64,000 nucleotides of DNA from NCBI RefSeq assembly GCF_900100735.1, contig NZ_FNCJ01000001.1, forward strand, positions 778,437-842,436, read 5' to 3'. Shown here one piece after another: positions 15,003 through 23,160 of this stretch (positions are counted from its first letter, which is position 1; each line of letters begins with the position of its first letter). The position numbers were made by a program, and so were the translations under genes. This DNA comes from Paraburkholderia phenazinium (GTDB lineage Bacteria; Pseudomonadota; Gammaproteobacteria; Burkholderiales; Burkholderiaceae). The notes beneath the pieces are model-generated. The model did not search any database and was not told the DNA's origin. It saw only the letters and a program-made list of their open reading frames with translations.

Positions 15003-16438
15003 GTGATTTTCTCCGTACCGGGCACTACATCAACGGCGAGTGGCATCAAGGCGCCGAGACGTATGCCGTGTTGAATCCGGCCAATGGCGAGCTGATCGCG
15101 AACGTGGCCAAGGGTGGCGCAGCGGAAACGCAGCAGGCGATTGCCGCTGCCGAACGTGCCTTCCCGGGCTGGCGTGCGTTGACCGCGAAGGAACGTGGCG
15201 CGCGAGTGAAGCGCTGGGGCGAGTTGATGCTCGAGAATCGCGACGCGCTCGCTGAACTGATGTCGCGCGAGCAGGGCAAGCCGCTTGCCGAAGCACGTGG
15301 TGAAGTGGGCTACGCGGCGAGCTTCCTGGAGTGGTTCGCTGAGGAATCGAAGCGCGCCTATGGCGATGTGATTCCTAGCCCGAATCCGAAGGCGAAGATC
15401 ATTGTGACGCGTGAGCCGATTGGGGCCGTCGCGGCCATCACGCCGTGGAATTTCCCGCTGGCGATGATTACACGCAAGGCAGGTCCTGCATTGGCCGCGG
15501 GCTGCACGATGGTGCTCAAACCTTCCGAAGAAACGCCGCTGTCCGCGTTCGCACTGGCTGTGTTGGCCGAACAGGCGGGCATTCCTGCTGGCGTGTTCAA
15601 TATCGTGTCTGGCGATGCGGTGGCGATTGGCGGTGCGCTGACTGCTTCGTCCGTGGTGCGCAAGCTCTCGTTCACCGGTTCGACACGTGTGGGCAAGCTG
15701 CTCGCGAAGCAATCCGCGGACACGCTCAAGAAGCTCTCGCTCGAACTCGGCGGCAATGCACCGTTCATCGTGTTTGACGATGCGGATATCGAAGCCGCCG
15801 TGCAAGGCGCGATGGCCTCAAAGTTTCGCAACACCGGGCAGACCTGTGTGTGCGTCAATCGCTTCTACGTGCAGGACGGCATCTACGATGCCTTCACCCA
15901 GGCGCTGACGAAGGCAGTGCAGAAGATGCGTGTCGGCAATGCGCTTGAAGGGGAAGTCGAACAAGGCCCGCTGATCAATGCCGCTGCGTTGAAGAAAGTA
16001 GAAACGCATGTAGCTGATGCGCTGCAGAAGGGTGCCAAGGTGCTGACGGGCGCCAGGCGTCACGCGCTTGGCGGCACGTTCTACGAGCCGACGGTGCTGA
16101 TCGACGCATCGAAGTCGATGCTGATTGCTGGCGAAGAGACGTTTGGTCCGGTAGCCGCTTGTTTCCGCTTCAAGACCGAAGAAGAGGCGATCGCCGCGGC
16201 TAACGACACGCCGTTCGGTTTGTCCGCGTACTTCTACACCCGCGATCTCGGCCGGGCGTGGCGTGTGGCAGAGGCGTTGGAAAGCGGCATGGTGGCGGTC
16301 AACGAAGGGATACTCTCCACGGAAGTGGCGCCGTTCGGTGGCGTCAAGGAATCGGGTCTGGGCCGCGAAGGCTCGAAGTACGGGCTCGATGAGTATATGG
16401 AACTGAAGTACATGATGATGGGCGGCCTCGGACGCTGA
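14999..16438 (+). CDS. gabD: Succinate-semialdehyde dehydrogenase (GabD-type)
   Basis: 479 residues, the usual GabD length. The aldehyde dehydrogenase landmarks are present: AAITPWNFPLAMITRKAGPALAAG (about residue 142), KPSEETPLSAFALA for cofactor phosphate contacts, FTGSTRVGKLL, the general base in LELGGNAPFIVF, and the catalytic cysteine in NTGQTCVCVN (about residue 281). The double-cysteine CVC and overall sequence match GabD, which oxidises succinate semialdehyde to succinate with NADP. Starts by ATGA overlap with the aldo/keto reductase. Related enzymes use glutarate semialdehyde, so the true aldehyde in this fae-linked operon is an inference. A strong hairpin follows. Confidence 0.85.
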   Translation: MSDFLRTGHYINGEWHQGAETYAVLNPANGELIANVAKGGAAETQQAIAAAERAFPGWRALTAKERGARVKRWGELMLENRDALAELMSREQGKPLAEARGEVGYAASFLEWFAEESKRAYGDVIPSPNPKAKIIVTREPIGAVAAITPWNFPLAMITRKAGPALAAGCTMVLKPSEETPLSAFALAVLAEQAGIPAGVFNIVSGDAVAIGGALTASSVVRKLSFTGSTRVGKLLAKQSADTLKKLSLELGGNAPFIVFDDADIEAAVQGAMASKFRNTGQTCVCVNRFYVQDGIYDAFTQALTKAVQKMRVGNALEGEVEQGPLINAAALKKVETHVADALQKGAKVLTGARRHALGGTFYEPTVLIDASKSMLIAGEETFGPVAACFRFKTEEEAIAAANDTPFGLSAYFYTRDLGRAWRVAEALESGMVAVNEGILSTEVAPFGGVKESGLGREGSKYGLDEYMELKYMMMGGLGR

Positions 16439-16463
16439 GCGTCGCACTACCCGTAGCGCTGAA

Positions 16464-16499
16464 AAATATGGCCGAACGCCTCTGCGTTCGGCCATATTT
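16464..16499. terminator. Strong bidirectional hairpin terminator after gabD
   Basis: A perfect 16-bp stem (AAATATGGCCGAACGC and its complement) closes a 4-base loop. The A/T-rich base of the stem provides the short T-run on both strands, ending the fae-AKR-gabD unit and shielding the sulfatase remnant. Confidence 0.8.
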
Positions 16500-16550
16500 C
16501 ATGGCACTCACGATGATGAGATAGACACAATCGTCCGCATTGTGTCTTGT

Positions 16551-17150
16551 TCAGAAATTAACCGCTCGATTTCCTTCTACAGGAAAGGCGTTATCGAGAG
16601 CCGAACGCAGCAACTTCGTATGCGCTTCGTCTGCATCGAGAACGATCAGGTTATCGGCGAACGCAGCGTCGACGGTTGGCTGTCCATTCATAATGGCCTG
16701 CATCGTTGCTTCTGATGAAGCAAACACCACATCCCGCTAATCTTGGCTTTACCGGCCATGACCAGTTTCTCCATCGACGTATTGCCCATCATGACTTCGT
16801 TGAGATCGGTGCGTGTCGTTGTCACCGAGGCATCCGCCTTATCCGATGTTTTGCCTTTCGAATAATGAAGCGCGGAATTCTCAACACCGACCACATAACT
16901 CTCATTGGTGTCGGTCATCACGAAGTTGAAGCTAATGGACTTGCCGGCCGCACAAGCTCCATTTAAGCGAACGCCCTGGTAGTCGAGGAACATCTCCAGA
17001 GGCATGGCCTTGATGGTATCCGGACTTTGCGAGCTGCCGAATCGCATCTTGCGCACGCCGTTGCGCAGCTCCATCGCCCCGATGAGATAGAAGTTACGCC
17101 AGCTTGCCGACTCGGCCTGGTAGCCCGTCTGCTCGTAGGCATCGCTAGAC
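16551..17150 (-). pseudogene. Remnant of a SdsA-type alkyl sulfatase C-terminal region
   Basis: On the minus strand from about 17145 the frame reads DAYEQTGYQAES, then WRNFYLIGAMELRNGVRK and PLEMFLDYQGVRLNG, on to MEKLVMAGKAKISG. That is the dimerisation/SCP2-like C-terminal part of BDS1/SdsA-type alkyl sulfatases. The catalytic metallo-beta-lactamase half is missing: upstream sequence loses similarity at about 17150. After KISG the frame shifts by one; the shifted frame continues as a coherent SCP2-like tail (DVVFASSEATMQAIMNG) to a stop at 16551. Truncation plus frameshift make it a dead remnant. The tail could also derive from a second gene through deletion. Confidence 0.7.
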
Positions 17151-17217
17151 CGGCCCGTTCGGCCAGTCAGAACAATCGCAGATTCGTCCTGGAGAGTCTG
17201 CGCGGCGTATCAGATTG

Positions 17218-17235
17218 TTCCTACTCAAATAGGAA
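17218..17235. promoter_or_regulatory. Inverted repeat upstream of the fimbrial operon (TTCCTA-N6-TAGGAA)
   Basis: A perfect 6-bp inverted repeat lies 200 bases before the major pilin gene and is followed by a third partial copy (TCCTAGG at 17239). The half-site resembles the TTTCCTA heptad bound by BvgA-like LuxR-type response regulators in fimbrial promoters of Bordetella. Assignment is by resemblance only. Confidence 0.35.
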
Positions 17236-17434
17236 TCGTCCTAGGTACTGACCAACCCCCACTCCATATCATTAAGTTGCGCCTGAACGATAGGCCAATG
17301 GTTCGAGACAAGACCGCCTTTTCCGGCGATGAACATTGGAACGCCCAGGGGCAAATGGCGGGACGTCCTGAACACGAATTCGCCGTTGAATCGAATCAAG
17401 AAAGTTGTTTTTTTAACTCACTGGAGCAGTAACC

Positions 17435-17998
17435 ATGAAGTCACTCATCCCCGTAATTGCAATCGCAACCGGCGGTCTGCTGGGTCTTGCATCGCTGGGC
17501 GCGCAAGCGTCGGACGGCACGATTACGTTCACGGGCAGCCTGTCGGACACCACGTGTTCGATCAATGGCAACGCGGCCGGCACACCCGCGAACATTCCGA
17601 ATGTCTCGTTGCCGAAGGTTTCGGCCTCCGTGCTCGGAACGGCAGGCGCAACGGCCGGCCGGACGCAGCCGATTGTACTGGCGCTGACCGGCTGCTCGGG
17701 CACGGCGACCAAGGCGGTGGCCTTTTTCGAAAGTGGCCCGACCGTTGACCAAAGCAACGGCTACCTGAAGAACCAGGCAGCCACAAGCCCGGCTACCAAC
17801 GTCGAAGTGCGTTTGCTGAACGCATCGTTCCAGCCGATCAACATCACCAGCGGTTTGAACAACGATATGGCCGCTAATGGCGCGACGATTACCGGAGGCG
17901 CTGCAACTCTCAACTACTACGGCGAGTACTACGCCACGGGTAAGGCGACGAGCGGTGCAGTAAGCACGAGCGTTAACTACACGATGCAGTACCAGTAA
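17435..17998 (+). CDS. Major type 1 fimbrial subunit
   Basis: 187 residues behind a GGAG ribosome site. A signal peptide (IPVIAIATGGLLGLASLGAQA, cleavage at QAS) precedes a pilin domain with the standard pattern: GTITFTGSLSDTTCSI for the donor strand and first cysteine, a second cysteine in LALTGCSG, and the C-terminal beta strand ending NYTMQYQ with the penultimate tyrosine read by the chaperone. It is exported to the periplasm, capped by the chaperone encoded next, and polymerised through the usher. First gene of the operon, as usual for the main shaft subunit, and followed by a terminator that would favour its expression over the assembly genes. Confidence 0.93.
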   Translation: MKSLIPVIAIATGGLLGLASLGAQASDGTITFTGSLSDTTCSINGNAAGTPANIPNVSLPKVSASVLGTAGATAGRTQPIVLALTGCSGTATKAVAFFESGPTVDQSNGYLKNQAATSPATNVEVRLLNASFQPINITSGLNNDMAANGATITGGAATLNYYGEYYATGKATSGAVSTSVNYTMQYQ

Positions 17999-18007
17999 GC
18001 GAAAGCT

Positions 18008-18037
18008 AAGGCGTTCGCTCGTACGAACGCCTTTTTT
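18008..18037 (+). terminator. Intercistronic terminator/attenuator after the major pilin gene
   Basis: An 8-bp GC-rich stem GGCGTTCG/CGAACGCC with a 6-base loop is followed by six T. Placed between pilin and chaperone genes, it probably keeps pilin mRNA in excess while letting some polymerase through. Confidence 0.75.
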
Positions 18038-18078
18038 ACAGCCCATTTTCAAGACTATTTTTCAAAGAGGTGAATGTG

Positions 18079-18819
18079 ATGAAGCTCGGTCGAATTGCAA
18101 TAGGAGTTGGATTGGCCTGTGCGCTGCTGGCGGGCAACGCAAATGCAAGCGTAACGATTGGCGGTACGCGTGTGGTGTATCCGCTGGACCAGCGCGAAGT
18201 CACGGTCAAGCTCGAAAACGACAGCGCCACGCCGTCCCTTGTACAGGTGTGGATCGACGACGGCCATCCGGATGCGAAGCCGGGCGAAATCAAAGTGCCG
18301 TTTGTGATTACGCCGCCGATCTTCCGTATGGACCCGAAGAAATCGCAAACGCTGCGTGTCATCTACAGCGGCGAGGCGGTGCCGACCGATCGCGAATCGG
18401 TGTACTGGCTCAACGTGCTCGACATTCCGCCCAAGGCAGACAACAAGGAGGGCGCCAATACGCTGCAGCTTGCCTATCGCACACGCATCAAGGTGTTCGT
18501 GCGGCCGCCGAAGCTGTCGGGCAAGCCGGAGGAAGCACCGGCCCAATTGAGCTGGAAGGTCACGGCTGCGCCGGACGGCAAAGGCGAAGCCCTGAGCGTA
18601 TCGAATCCGACGCCGTACTACGTGTCGTTTAGCGAAGTCGATGTCGAAAGCGGCGGTCACACCTACAAGAACGAACGGGGCGGCATGGTGGCGCCCCACG
18701 CGACCGAGGTGATGCCCGTCGCGCAGATGAATGCAGTAGCTGCGGGCGCGAAGATCCACTACACGGCAATCAGCGATTACGGCGGCGCCATGGCTGGCGA
18801 CGCGACGCTCGGCAGATAG
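18079..18819 (+). CDS. Periplasmic fimbrial chaperone (PapD/FimC type)
   Basis: I chose ATG 18079 (AGAGG eight bases upstream); an in-frame GTG at 18070 overlaps that ribosome site. 246 residues: a signal peptide ending ANASVT, then two immunoglobulin-like domains. Family features are GGTRVVYPLDQREVTVKLEND, the conserved surface stretch PPIFRMDPKKSQTLRVIYSG and the ESVYWLNVLDIPP signature, with TRIKVFVRP opening domain two. The chaperone donates a beta strand to each pilin. The second domain ends in a longer, charged tail than FimC. Expected partner of the usher encoded 133 bases downstream. Confidence 0.93.
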   Translation: MKLGRIAIGVGLACALLAGNANASVTIGGTRVVYPLDQREVTVKLENDSATPSLVQVWIDDGHPDAKPGEIKVPFVITPPIFRMDPKKSQTLRVIYSGEAVPTDRESVYWLNVLDIPPKADNKEGANTLQLAYRTRIKVFVRPPKLSGKPEEAPAQLSWKVTAAPDGKGEALSVSNPTPYYVSFSEVDVESGGHTYKNERGGMVAPHATEVMPVAQMNAVAAGAKIHYTAISDYGGAMAGDATLGR

Positions 18820-18952
18820 GCCTCAGTAGTTCGCCGGCCGGGCGGCCGCCTTCCGCCCATTGACAACCCTTTCCTGAACACAGTGTGCGTTGCACAGGCA
18901 ACGCATAGGGATGACGCACGCCTGTTACCGGACATTAGAAGTCAGCCAGATC

Positions 18953-21664
18953 ATGAAACCTTCACCTCGTCTTCAGTCGCATGCTCGCACCAGCGCTCTA
19001 TCTGGTCCGTTCGGCCTGAACCCCGTCACCGCAGTTGTACTGTCGGTTTTCGCGGTGGTGGGCGGCGTCCAGCCGGCGAGCGTGAGTGCTTCCGAGAGCG
19101 ACACGGTTCCCGCAGCGGTGCAGTTCGATTCGACGTTCCTGCGCACCGACCCGAACGAGACCGTGGATGTTGCGCGTTTCGCGCGTGGCAACGCGGTATC
19201 TCCGGGTGTGTACTCGGTTGACGTGTGGCTGAACGATATCCGCATTGCCCGGCAGGATGTCCGCTTTGTGGCGGTACCGGCGAGTGATACGGCACGTCCT
19301 TGCTTTAGTCGTCAGGTGCTCGAGGGCTTCGGGGTCGACTTTGCCAAGGTCGGCGTGGACGCCGGTGCTAAGCCGGAGGCCGGCAAGGCGAGCGATGCGA
19401 CTGCCGCAGCGCAGGCCGACAAGGCAGCCGGTGCTGCCGCCGATAGCAACGAGTGCATTGACCTGAGCGCTAGCGTGCCGGACGCGACTGTCGACTTCGA
19501 TTTTTCGGAGCAGAAGCTCACGCTGACTGTGCCGCAGAAGTACATGCGCAACGCTGCGCGCGGCTATGTGCCGTCGGAGATGTGGCAACAGGGCGTGAAC
19601 GCGGGCTTCGTGAGCTACAACGCAAATACGTATCACACCAGCGGTGCTGGCATCAATTCGACTCAGAGCTATCTGGGGCTTGATGCGGGTGTGAACATCG
19701 GCGGATGGCATTTCCGCCATCAGTCGTCGGTGACCTCGACGGCGGGCGAAGGCACTCAATTCGATGACATCGCCACCTACGTCCAGCACGACGTGACGAA
19801 GCTCAAGTCGCAGGTGACGTTGGGTGATGCCAACACCACGGGCGATGTGTTCGACAGCGTCGCTTTTCGCGGCGTACAGATCGCGACAGACGACCGCATG
19901 CTGCCCGAATCGATGCGTGGCTATGCGCCTGTGGTGCGTGGTACGGCGCAATCGAACGCGCGCGTGACGATTCGCCAGAACGGACAGATCATTTACGAAA
20001 CCACGGTGTCGCCGGGGCCGTTCGAGATCAAGGACCTGTATGCGACCGGCTACGGCGGCAACCTCGACGTGACCGTGACCGAAGCGGATGGACACACCCA
20101 AAGCTTTACTGTGCCGTACGCCTCGGTTGCGCAGTCATTGCGGCCGGGCACCACGCGGTTCTCGGCGACGGCTGGGCAATTGCGTAACGATACGCTCGAA
20201 ACGAAACCCACTTTTGCGCAGTTCACACTGCAGCGCGGTCTCACCAACACGGTGACAGCCTACGGCGGCGCCGTGGTTGCTAACGGCTACGTGGCCGCCG
20301 ACATTGGCGCCGCGCTCAACACAAAGTACGGCGCCTTCTCGGCAGACATTACCGGCGCTCAGACGCAGGTGCCAGGGCAAAGCACGATGCGCGGCACCAG
20401 CTTACGCATTGGCTACAGCAAGTTTATCGATTCGACGGACACGAACATTTCGGTGGCGGCGTACCGCTATTCGACCGCGGGCTTCCTCAATCTGTCGGAT
20501 GCCGCGTCGGTGCGCGATGCAGCCTTGCATGGCGGCGACATCAACTCGGTCGACCGGCAGCGCAACCGGCTGCAAATAACAGTCAACCAGAACTTCAAGG
20601 ATCACGGCACCGTGTTTCTGAGCGCGTCGTCGCAGAAGTACTGGAATCGCAGCGGTAGCGATACGTTCTATCAGGCCGGCTACACCAACGGCTTCAAGTA
20701 CGGCACCTACAGCATTACGGCGGGACGTACACGCAACTCCGACGGCTCGATGGAGAATCTGTACATGGTTAGCACGACGATACCGCTCGGCCATAGCCAG
20801 CATGCGCCGTTGATGTCGACCAACCTGTCGAGCTCGGGTGGCGCGATGAACATGCAGGCTAATGTCAGTGGCTCGCTCGGCGACAACAACCAGTACTCGT
20901 ATAACGCCTATGGCACATACAACAGCGCCAGCAGCGGGGCCTCGTCCAACGCGGGTGTCAGCGGTACCTGGCGTGCCCCCTATGCGCAGATGACTGCGTC
21001 GGCCAGTTCGGGCTCGGGTACGAACCAGGTGTCAGCGGGCATCAGTGGGACGGTGGTCGCGCATCCGGGCGGTGTGACGTTCTCGCAGACCGTGGGCGAT
21101 ACGTTCGGCATTGTCGAGGCGCCGGGAGCCGAAGGGGCCAGTGTGTCGAGCGCGCCGGGTGTGAAGGTCAACAGTCGCGGTTATGCGGTGGTGCCGTACC
21201 TGACACCGTATGGCATGAACACGGTGGATATCGATCCGAAGGGCACCTCGACCGATGTCGAGTTTGAATCGACTTCGGAGCAGGCGGTGCCGCGGTTAGG
21301 TTCGGTAGTGATGCTCAAGTACAAGACGGTGAGCGGACGGGCGGCATTGATTCGTGCTCCTCAATTAGGCGACAAGGCGTTGCCGTTTGGTGTCGATGTG
21401 GTGGACCAGGACGGCAAGACGGTTGGCGTTGTGGCGCAGGACAGCCGCATCTTCGCACGCGGCCTGGAAGACAAGGGTTCGTTGTTCGTGAAGTGGGGCG
21501 AAGCGGGCTCAGAGCAGTGCCGGATTGATTATGTGTTGCCGAAGTCGTCGGGTAAGTCGGCTGCGGCGTACCAGTCGTTCGAAGGACATTGCGTGGGTGG
21601 TGGTGAAACGGATCCTGCAGATATCGTTTCGAGCGAAGCAGTGTCCAGTCAATCGCAGAGGTGA
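18953..21664 (+). CDS. Outer membrane fimbrial usher
   Basis: Start set at ATG 18953; the frame runs back to 18890 without signal-peptide character. 903 residues, normal for ushers (800-900). After the signal peptide (ending VSAS) comes the PapC N-domain (VQFDSTFLRTD, VDVWLNDIRIARQDVRF), interrupted by an Ala/Lys-rich insert (about residues 130-155, KASDATAAAQADKAAGAAAD). Then follow the barrel and plug (AFRGVQIATDDRMLPESMRG, GYAPVVRGTAQSNARVTIRQ) and the C-terminal domains (PFGVDVVDQDGKTVGVV, GEAGSEQCRIDYVLP with one visible Cys, plus a second in the GHCVGG tail). It is the outer membrane pore that orders subunits and extrudes the pilus. Confidence 0.95.
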   Translation: MKPSPRLQSHARTSALSGPFGLNPVTAVVLSVFAVVGGVQPASVSASESDTVPAAVQFDSTFLRTDPNETVDVARFARGNAVSPGVYSVDVWLNDIRIARQDVRFVAVPASDTARPCFSRQVLEGFGVDFAKVGVDAGAKPEAGKASDATAAAQADKAAGAAADSNECIDLSASVPDATVDFDFSEQKLTLTVPQKYMRNAARGYVPSEMWQQGVNAGFVSYNANTYHTSGAGINSTQSYLGLDAGVNIGGWHFRHQSSVTSTAGEGTQFDDIATYVQHDVTKLKSQVTLGDANTTGDVFDSVAFRGVQIATDDRMLPESMRGYAPVVRGTAQSNARVTIRQNGQIIYETTVSPGPFEIKDLYATGYGGNLDVTVTEADGHTQSFTVPYASVAQSLRPGTTRFSATAGQLRNDTLETKPTFAQFTLQRGLTNTVTAYGGAVVANGYVAADIGAALNTKYGAFSADITGAQTQVPGQSTMRGTSLRIGYSKFIDSTDTNISVAAYRYSTAGFLNLSDAASVRDAALHGGDINSVDRQRNRLQITVNQNFKDHGTVFLSASSQKYWNRSGSDTFYQAGYTNGFKYGTYSITAGRTRNSDGSMENLYMVSTTIPLGHSQHAPLMSTNLSSSGGAMNMQANVSGSLGDNNQYSYNAYGTYNSASSGASSNAGVSGTWRAPYAQMTASASSGSGTNQVSAGISGTVVAHPGGVTFSQTVGDTFGIVEAPGAEGASVSSAPGVKVNSRGYAVVPYLTPYGMNTVDIDPKGTSTDVEFESTSEQAVPRLGSVVMLKYKTVSGRAALIRAPQLGDKALPFGVDVVDQDGKTVGVVAQDSRIFARGLEDKGSLFVKWGEAGSEQCRIDYVLPKSSGKSAAAYQSFEGHCVGGGETDPADIVSSEAVSSQSQR

Positions 21665-21668
21665 AGAA

Positions 21669-22796
21669 ATGATGTGTGATCAGAAATTGGTATTGAATGA
21701 GTCTTGCCCCAAAGATATCCGCGAACAGCAAATCGACATTCAGGTCAGCAAGCGCCTCGGCGATTCCCCGTTGACCCGATTCCTCGTGCGTGTTGCGCTG
21801 GTTCTGTTTGCAGGGCTGGTCTCCGCATCTGCGCATGCGGATATCACATGCAATTCTCTAACCGCCCTTGGCCAGACGCTTGTGGCCGGATCGATTTCCG
21901 TCCCTGCAAACACGCCAGTCGGAACCGTAGTAAGCACACTTGCACCGATCGACTATACGATGCAATGCAAATTCGCCAATAGCGGTAGCAACCCGAACGA
22001 AACGAGCGCCACGAATACGGCCAATTTCACGACGACCACGCCGCTGGTACTAGGAACAGACGTCTATCAGACAAATGTCACCGGCATCGGAGTTCGTTAC
22101 ATCTTCAATTCGTCGGCGTGCAATGCCGCGAACGTCACCATTGCCAATGGGGCGGCGGCCGTTACCTGTCCTTTCAGCGGTCCCGTTGGTGGCGCTTATG
22201 TGCCAGCGCCGATGACCGTAACCGTTCAGCTCGTCGTCACCGGCCCGATTTCTGGCGGGATTTCGAACCTTACGACTGCCGCGGTGGTCGGGCTCGCGTT
22301 CGTTTCCTCGGATAATCCCAAATCTTGGCCGGCGCCAAACCTTTATACAGGGACCGCAACAGGCACCCTCACCCAGGCGACGTGTTCAGTCCAACCGACT
22401 CCTCCCGTTTCACTTCCCAACATCGGCACGGGCGCACTTGCCAGCGTTGGTACAACTGCGGGAGCGCGGGCATTTTCTCTTTCACTTAGCTGTACATCCG
22501 GCGCGAAGGTCTATATCACGCTCACTGACAGCGTCAATCAGGCGAACCGGAGCAATACGCTTCAGCTTACGGCCGACTCGACGGCGAAAGGCGTTGGGGT
22601 GCAGGTGTTGAATGGCAGCTCGCCGGTATCGTTCGGCGCGGACTCCGCCGTCGTGGGCAATACGAATCAATGGTTAATTGGTAGTTCGCCAAACGGAACG
22701 CTACAGGTGCCGTTGACTGCGCGATATATCAGCACTGGCACAGTCTCGGCCGGATCGGTCAAGGCGCTAGCCACTTTTACGATGGCTTACCAGTAA
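21669..22796 (+). CDS. Fimbrial tip adhesin-like protein 1
   Basis: 375 residues from ATG 21669, four bases after the usher stop. A long charged N-terminal extension (about 35 residues) precedes the signal peptide core FLVRVALVLFAGLVSASAHA. The mature protein has two parts: an N-terminal beta-rich domain (ITCNSL to about residue 235) without recognised similarity, expected to bind the receptor, and a C-terminal pilin domain (ATCSVQPTPPVSLPNIGTG ... LATFTMAYQ) with two cysteines and the C-terminal chaperone-binding strand. This two-domain design is that of FimH-like tip subunits. Its pilin domain closely resembles that of the gene at 23161. Confidence 0.8.
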   Translation: MMCDQKLVLNESCPKDIREQQIDIQVSKRLGDSPLTRFLVRVALVLFAGLVSASAHADITCNSLTALGQTLVAGSISVPANTPVGTVVSTLAPIDYTMQCKFANSGSNPNETSATNTANFTTTTPLVLGTDVYQTNVTGIGVRYIFNSSACNAANVTIANGAAAVTCPFSGPVGGAYVPAPMTVTVQLVVTGPISGGISNLTTAAVVGLAFVSSDNPKSWPAPNLYTGTATGTLTQATCSVQPTPPVSLPNIGTGALASVGTTAGARAFSLSLSCTSGAKVYITLTDSVNQANRSNTLQLTADSTAKGVGVQVLNGSSPVSFGADSAVVGNTNQWLIGSSPNGTLQVPLTARYISTGTVSAGSVKALATFTMAYQ

Positions 22797-23101
22797 TGAG
22801 TGACGCGATATTAAAGCAAGCCTCGCCGGTGCTCAGTTCGGTCGTGATGCTGAAGGCTGAAACGACAAACGGGCGCGCAGCACTGATTCACGCGCTGCAA
22901 CCCGGTGACAACGCGCTGCCGTTCGGTGTGGATGTGGTGAATGGCTCGGGTATCACCGTCGGTGTCGTTGTGACGGGTAGCTGGATTCTTGCTCGCGGGC
23001 TGGAGGATAAGGGATCGTTGTTTGTGAAGTGGGGCGAGGCTGGGGCCGAGCAGTGTCGGATCGATTATGTGCTTCCGAGGCAGATGAACGCAGAACGTTG
23101 A
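22796..23101 (+). pseudogene. Detached usher C-terminal domain (101 residues)
   Basis: The ATG overlaps the preceding stop (TAATG), so the frame can be translated by coupling. The product, without signal peptide, matches the last ~90 residues of the usher at 18953, about 70% by eye: SVVMLK, GRAALI, ALPFGVDVV, TVGVV, ARGLEDKGSLFVKWGEAG and EQCRIDYVLP are identical. It covers the CTD (including the cysteine) but not the barrel. The simplest reading is a remnant of a second usher copy left by tandem duplication and deletion. Without a signal peptide it is unlikely to reach the outer membrane, though a fully open frame with conserved core leaves function possible. Confidence 0.8.
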
Positions 23102-23160
23102 TTTAGCCTGGCCGGTTTCCTCAGCCCGTGCATTACAAGAAGTCTGCTGGCGATCGGACT

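Noticed and set aside
15358..15858. Minus-strand frame opposite gabD with membrane-like stretches
   Set aside because: Overlaps an intact aldehyde dehydrogenase in the opposite strand and lacks a ribosome site.
17256..17260. Poly-C run before fimA as a phase-variation switch
   Set aside because: Five consecutive C is too short to slip at useful rates; kept only as part of a low-confidence regulatory comparison.
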